From NCBI GenBank assembly GCA_029891385.1, contig CM057227.1:56421567-56485566 (forward strand): a stretch of 64,000 nt of DNA. The letters run 5' to 3'. Origin of the DNA: Erythroxylum novogranatense. Lineage: Eukaryota; Streptophyta; Magnoliopsida; Malpighiales; Erythroxylaceae. This document shows, in pieces, positions 58,356 through 64,000 of the stretch. The notes beneath the pieces were generated by a model. That model had not been told where the DNA came from and made no database searches. It saw nothing but the letters and a program-made list of their open reading frames with translations. The stretch's first letter is position 1. Each line of letters starts with the position of its first letter. Both the position numbers and the translations under genes were made by a program.

Positions 58356-60455
58356 TGTTGGAGTTATATAAATATAGTGCCACGGAAAGCAAGTGTATTT
58401 ACATGTAACTTTATCTTCTTGATTCTGATTTTTGTAATGAAAATATTTATTATTAATAAAACAAAAGAGTTTGGTTTTATCTATATGAGCATTATATATC
58501 TGGTCATAAGGTACCAAGATTCATTTGTAAGTAATATACATATACATAGAGATATATGGGAAACATGTATATTATTAGAATCAATTAATTGATTCACAGT
58601 TGAATAATCAATTTGGTCGTTTGATTATGGTTTAGATCTGTAGTGTTGCGATTTATCTCCATATAAGTAAAGGAGTTTACTTAAAGGGAATGATGAGTTT
58701 CATATCATGATAGTAGTAGACTATCGATAATGGCACTATTAAATGAATTGGAATCAAGTATGTTTTCAAGAATAAAGTGGGTCGTTACTTTAATCTTAAA
58801 ACATACAACTTAAGCATTGCTTATTATGAACCACAATCTTGATGAGTGGTTAACTCATATGTGTTTCATTATAATTCTTGATATGATCGGAATGGATTTT
58901 TACAGGTATTAATCCGATTATGCATGTTAGAATTATTAATTGAAACATGTATCGAGGAACATTCACTCAAATAAAGAGTTTATAGTGTTATCATCTCTTC
59001 TAGATGTTTTAAGGAGATTTGGTGATTAAATCTGGCGCGATAGTTTGATGGACTAGCTACCCATCAAGTCTTAACACTAAGATGAGATCTTATGTGTTAA
59101 TCACCATATAAAGTAAAATGAGAGATCTAGAAGGAAAAACCAACATAAGGGCAAAACGGTAATTTTACCCTTTGTTGTGCAGATGGCTATAATAAGGTTC
59201 TAAATAGGGTTTGCAATTGGACATATTCTCATAATATTTAATAATTCAAGAGTTCAACTAATTGTCTTTAGTGGAATGACATTTAGTTAATAAGCTAGAA
59301 TTAATTCTAATGAGATTGAATTATTTCTGGGCTTATTGGAGCTTGAATTATCAAAGTTCAATAAGATTCTCCACTTGACTTTAAGGAAGGTTATTAAGCT
59401 AAGTAAGAAGTAGTTTGGAGGCTTTAGAAGTCCATAATTGAATGATGGGCTTATACTAATTAATGGTTAATTGGAAGCCCATATGTTCATTTAGAAATGG
59501 GCTTGTTTTGGTTTAATGTAACTGAATAGATTAATTATATTAAAACAATTTTTTTTAAATGGAGAAGAAGCAATTTCGAAATTGTGTTAGGTTAGATGTG
59601 TAACCACACATTTGACATTAAAATACTAAATAAAGATGGTCTTTATTATGGTTCATCATTATTAAATGGAGTTATGAACTTACCATTAAATGGTTTAATG
59701 GTTGGCTTTTAATGTTGGCATGTAACCTATTTGCATTCATTAGATTAAAGATGAAAGATGTGCATTAGATGGACCATCTTCCTTCTTTCTTCTTGCCAAA
59801 ACCGAAATGGGTATTCAATTATAGGTTATGGTCTTTTCAAATAGCCATTTAAAGATAAATGAAGTAAGTCTCATTTATTGGCTATTTGATGAGTGATTAA
59901 TGTAAGTGATGCATTGGATGCCTCTCACTTTTCCATTCATGCATATTTCGAAATTGAGATGTAAGAAAGGGTTCTTGCATGGTTTTTAGACATTCTCTCC
60001 TTTCATGCAAGGTAGAACCGAAATTCCTAAGTGAAAGAATTGAAAGAGTTTCAATTTTTGGTTCTTCTTCTTCTAAGAAAATCTCCTCCAAATATTTATT
60101 CTCCTTTCCCACCAAAGGATTTTGTTAACCTAGTTGTCCTTGAAGAACAAGTGGTAAATCTAATTGGTTGAGGATACTACAACAAGGAAGAAGATAGATT
60201 GCTAAAGAAAAAGACTCAAAGGCAAAGGATTTGGATATAAGAAGGAGAGGATAGCGCAGCGAGGATTTAAAGCTGTAGCGAAGGAGTCGGTAATTCCTTT
60301 TATCTTGTTCTTGGTTTTATTATCCTTATACCATATGATGTATGGATTAGCATGTTGATTTGGATATATTGCTTCCGCTGCAAGATGATTTCTTAAAAAG
60401 TTTTGAAATCTATCGTTTCTCCATACTAAGCATGCTTTCTTTTTCCGATCCAACA
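58356..60455 (+). repeat. Copia-A 3' LTR
   Basis: The partner of 39362-41459, ending GATCCAACA before TTAGG (60456-60460). Confidence 0.95.
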
Positions 60456-60460
60456 TTAGG

Positions 60461-61370
60461 GAGTTACACTTATGTGCTCTATTAACCCACAAGGGACCTA
60501 AATTTGTAAAGAGAGCCTAGTTTGGATTAGGGATGAAATTGATAAGAGTACCATTTAACAACGATAATTTTAGTAGTTTTAGGATATTTTTTTGTTTTTG
60601 CAATTTATAGTAGGAAAGCACAATTATGAATCAATTTAGAGAAAAAAATTTGGTGCAAAGTAGGAATTTAAAAAAGACAAAGATTATTAAAAATTAAATT
60701 GAATCTACCTTTTCTAATTACTTTGTTAAAGATGTAGTAACTTAATCTTCAACTTGTATACTTTACAACTCAATATCTTGAGTTATCATCTTCCGTTTAC
60801 TTTGTTTTGTATAGATTTTCATTGAAGCGTGAGATTTGTTCCAAACATATTGTAAAATAAAAGTTAGTTCATAATTTAAAGTATCTTTTCTAGAAAAAAT
60901 TAAAGTACCTTTTATATAGGAAAATGTAGGGAAATCAAGGGTGAGATATGATCTCACACATAGTGAAATCTGAATAAAAACTTTTATTTGATTTGTTAAA
61001 AGCCAAGATTATTTAAATTTTATAACCTGATTAATACATAAAAATAATAAAATATAAATCATAATTTGTACCATAATGTGAAGCTTGATCATTTTCTTGT
61101 TATTTTCCTCGAACCGTTTCTAAAACTGACTCATCTCAACCATATAGTTGTATTCATGTCTAACATCTAACGATATCCACAAAATGTGTTGAGAAAGCTC
61201 TACTACTATTATAGAAAGGGTTAGGAAAAAAGTGATAGATCCTTTGAAGCCTAAACCTATTTATAATAGGTTTTAGATCTTTAATGATTTAGTTGTAATG
61301 AAATTATAATTTTAATTAAAATTTAATTAGGATTATAATTAATTCTAATTAAATACAATTTGAGTTCAGA
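60461..61370. other. Unassigned AT-rich segment
   Basis: About 900 bases with no recognised coding motif on either strand and no repeat match elsewhere in the window. It was continuous with 38283-39356 before copia-A inserted. 'cctatttataatagg' near 61257 is a small palindromic AT-rich patch. Confidence 0.4.
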
Positions 61371-64000
61371 TGTTGGGCTCGGGTACTATTACTTATCTTG
61401 AAGCGACTAAACGAGACAGTCCAATTGGAATTCATCCAACACTCAAACCTTAATTCATATGACTCTTCATATTCAATAACATCTTATCATTCACTACAAT
61501 CATATCTTTCGTTTCCATAATTCACTTTTTTATATATAACAATAGTTCATACATCAACTCAAGCGGATAGCTTCTTCAGTATATATCTAACTCAAGTCAA
61601 ATCATCGATACACAATTTATATTTCATATCCATATATAAATCCATGTCTTATTAACATCATAAATAAATGTTTATAAAACTTTAATGACATTCCAAGCCA
61701 AATTACATCATCAATCTCAAAGATCCAAGATACAACAAAAGATACCAAATCTCATAATTCTTAACATATGTCTAAAGTCTCTTTTTTTTCATCAATCAAA
61801 CTTCAAAATACAAAATATGCATAATCAAATGGATTCCTTGGTTTTCTTTCATTTCATCTCTCTTTCATCACCTGGAGATGGGAATGAAAGGGGGGTGAGC
61901 TTACAGCTCGTGGGTAACTTATTTATAACTAAGAAACAAGCAAAAACCATTGAAATAGTTATTGCCTTTGTAAAACTCACATTAAAATCCATGTAACACA
62001 TATTTCCCAAATCTATGACTTATCAAACAATTCATAAACATCATAAATCATGATTTAATGCATCATCACATTAAACACATTTGATGAAATTTTTGCTTCA
62101 AAGCATAATACTTAACTTCATCATGTCTTAACACATCAAAAATGCAAATGCACACATAATTGGCTCGAGGTTCTAGTGGAACAAAACAGAGAAACCAAAG
62201 TTTACTCTGTGAATGAAACGAGTCCACTTTCGGATCTCACAGGCCACAAATGGGCAACTAGGAGAAGGCTTGACGTCAACGTGCACTTGACTACGAAACG
62301 GTTCCTCTCTCACCCAAACACAATCAAATCGCATGCTTAATTCAATCATTCACAAATCCATATTCTCATTTTTTTTCGTTCCATTCAATCAAAATGCCAT
62401 GATACAAGGCATAGAATAATCATGCTCACACTTCAATTTTCATCACAATGTCATACTCCAATATACATAACATAACATAACAACATATCATAGCAATTGA
62501 CAACTTATCAATTCAAACTTATACATTCACACATATAAGTAAATTCTCAAATCAATCAAAACAATAAAGTAACATTTAATTGAAAATCCTTTTATTTTCT
62601 TGATTTGGAAAGAAACCTTAGTAGCTCATTACTCAAATTATAAACATGAAACCCACCTTGAAATTCCTTGCTTAATACTTGTTCAAAAAGCCTCTACTCT
62701 TGCTCCTTTTTGCCTTTCTTACTTTCATTCACAATGGAAAAATTCCCAAATAAATAGTAATTCAAATTGGACAACCCATAACACATAATCACAAAATTGA
62801 TCTTAGAAAACTTAAACCCGTATATTTCTCAAGCTATCTAAACCAAAACCTTTCACAAATCCAACAAATCAAACCCATTCTTACCTTGATCCTTCACCAA
62901 AAGAAGGGTTTCTAAGCTTGGATGGAACTTCTCATCATCCTCTTCCTTTTTCCCTCTTGAATTAACTCAAAATCCATCTTGAAAGCTTAGAAAAATCAAA
63001 ATCCTAACTTTTTTTCTTTATTCTTTCTCTCCTTCCTCCACCAAACTCTCTCCTCTCTTCTTTCTTTGTTTTTGTTCTTTCTTTCTAATTTTCATGCTTG
63101 CTTCTTCCTTAAGAAGCAAGACTATCTTCTAATTACAAAAATGCCATTAATGAATGAGCAAAGTCCAATCTACCCTTTTATGTGAGCCTTGTAACTTAAA
63201 TGGCTTAAGTGTTCTTCCCAAAATGCCCTCATCCATATCTTACCACTTTAATTCAATTGAACGATATGATAAAATCCTACAAACATCAACATAATAATTA
63301 ACTCCAAATCAAAAACATTAATCTAGCAAAACCTCAAAATTCCTTTTGCTAGATTGAAGAAATTTGCTAACACTTCCTTCTAGAAAAATGTTCCTCATTG
63401 TCTTATTTTTCCAAAGACATCAAAATCATTCAATTTGATTCAATAGTTCAAAAGTTATACCCCAAACATTTTTGGACTGTTCTTATACTAAAAGATTATC
63501 CTACTCTTGACGTCCATCCAAAAATTGATAATCTTAGAGACTGAATTAAAACTCAATTTCATTGGACAATTTGTAGCCTTATCGCTATAGTTTAATCTAA
63601 ATCAAGAATCATCTTATTTGGATGACTAGAGCAAAAGTTATGGCCAAAACACTTTCGGACTGTTACTAAACCGAGACTATACACTATACCCAACTTCACT
63701 CCACAAATTAAAAGTCTTAGGGACTGAATTGAAATTCGAGTCATTCAGATAACTTGTAGCTCCATGTCTCTAGTTTAGTTAGAAATAAGAATCATCTAAA
63801 TTGGATCTCTACAGATCAAGATATTACCAAATTACCAAAGCATGCTCAGAAAAATGTCAAACTCATACTCTTTTACCCAATCCTCAAAACAATTTCTGCC
63901 TCTATAAGGGTCAAAATTTCAATCAAAGTGGTTGTCCCGAAAGTTCATCCTAAACAACATCCAAAATACAAATGATCATAACTTGTAGCCCTGATATCGA
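61371..64000 (-). mobile_element. Tekay-related LTR, partial (runs off the window)
   Basis: From about 61410 it follows the minus-strand solo LTR 31170-34823 block by block: 'ccaattggaattcatc' (61421 versus 32533), the 'gctcgtgggtaac' block (61905 versus 32971), 'ggctcgagg' (62162 versus 33172), 'cgaaacggttcctctctc' (62293 versus 33302) and 'cttctagaaaaatgttcctc' (63378 versus 34443). The left end is put at TGTTGGGCTC (61371), a plausible reverse-strand terminus. The palindrome array of the other LTR has no counterpart here. The rest lies beyond the window. Confidence 0.7.
63421..63860 (-). repeat. Quasi-tandem repeat of about 180 bases in the Tekay-related LTR
   Basis: The phrase 'ctagtttaatctaaatcaag' near 63580 recurs as 'ctagtttagttagaaataag' near 63768, and 'caaaagttat' near 63448 recurs at 63632. 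Period is about 180-185 bases with two clear copies and a partial third. The solo LTR at 34500-34730 shows the same phrases. Confidence 0.6.

Larger units (their letters stand above)
39362..60455 (+). mobile_element. Complete Ty1/copia element, family A, with two insertions
   Basis: LTRs lie at 39362-41459 (2098 bases) and 58356-60455 (2100), both TGTTGGAG ... GATCCAACA. The flanks are perfect 5-base duplications TTAGG (39357-39361 and 60456-60460). A tRNA-Met primer site, gag, protease, integrase, RT, RNase H and a polypurine tract follow in copia order. Family B (44444-54023) sits in the integrase region and a solo LTR (55124-57000) in RT. Without them the element is about 9.6 kb. RT and RNase H motifs place it in the Tork/TAR/Angela part of plant copia; exact lineage not fixed. 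Confidence 0.95.

Overview
The window looks like plant nuclear DNA, probably from a eudicot, because all recognisable coding matter belongs to plant transposable-element lineages. These are chromodomain Ty3/gypsy (Tekay- and Galadriel-like), a tRNA-Asp-primed Athila/Tat-style non-autonomous element, Ty1/copia (SIRE-like and two Tork/TAR/Angela-like families), an L1-type LINE and a pogo/Tigger-type DNA transposon. I found no intact host gene, tRNA or rRNA. Every element-derived coding region is broken by stops or frameshifts. Lineage names rest on motif recognition by eye; no search was run.

The window is a stack of nested insertions. (1) 1-3140: a copia-like LTR cut by the window edge abuts, and probably interrupts, a chromovirus integrase/chromodomain gene, which is followed by that element's 3' LTR. 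(2) 3599-26728: one minus-strand L1 LINE ORF2 split into three pieces. A Tekay-like gypsy element (4157-19295, TSD CCATA/CCATG) separates two of them, and a minus-strand copia solo LTR (20243-24377, TSD AATAA) separates the other two. The Tekay 5' LTR contains a non-autonomous element (4676-10471, TSD GTTGT). The solo LTR contains a pogo-type transposon (20909-22909).

(3) 27101-37737: a minus-strand SIRE-type copia element with 3' LTR, an envelope-like extra ORF and pol. Its RNase H is split by a 3.65-kb solo LTR of a Tekay relative (31170-34823, TSD GTACT/ATACT). (4) 37738-38282: an internally deleted copia-A LTR, then about 1.1 kb of unassigned DNA. (5) 39362-60455: a complete copia-A element (TSD TTAGG). 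It holds a complete copia-B element (44444-54023) in its integrase region and a minus-strand B-type solo LTR (55124-57000, TSD AAAAG) in its reverse transcriptase. (6) 61371-64000: part of another minus-strand Tekay-like LTR that runs off the window.

The elements do not form a pathway. What links them is order of insertion: LINE, SIRE and Galadriel-like copies are the oldest layer, Tekay and copia-A came later, and the LARD, copia-B, pogo and B solo LTR came last. The least explained sequence is a set of short CG-rich palindrome arrays inside several unrelated LTRs or leaders, and the roughly 1-kb segments that match no family I recognise. I did not find a convincing new biological system.
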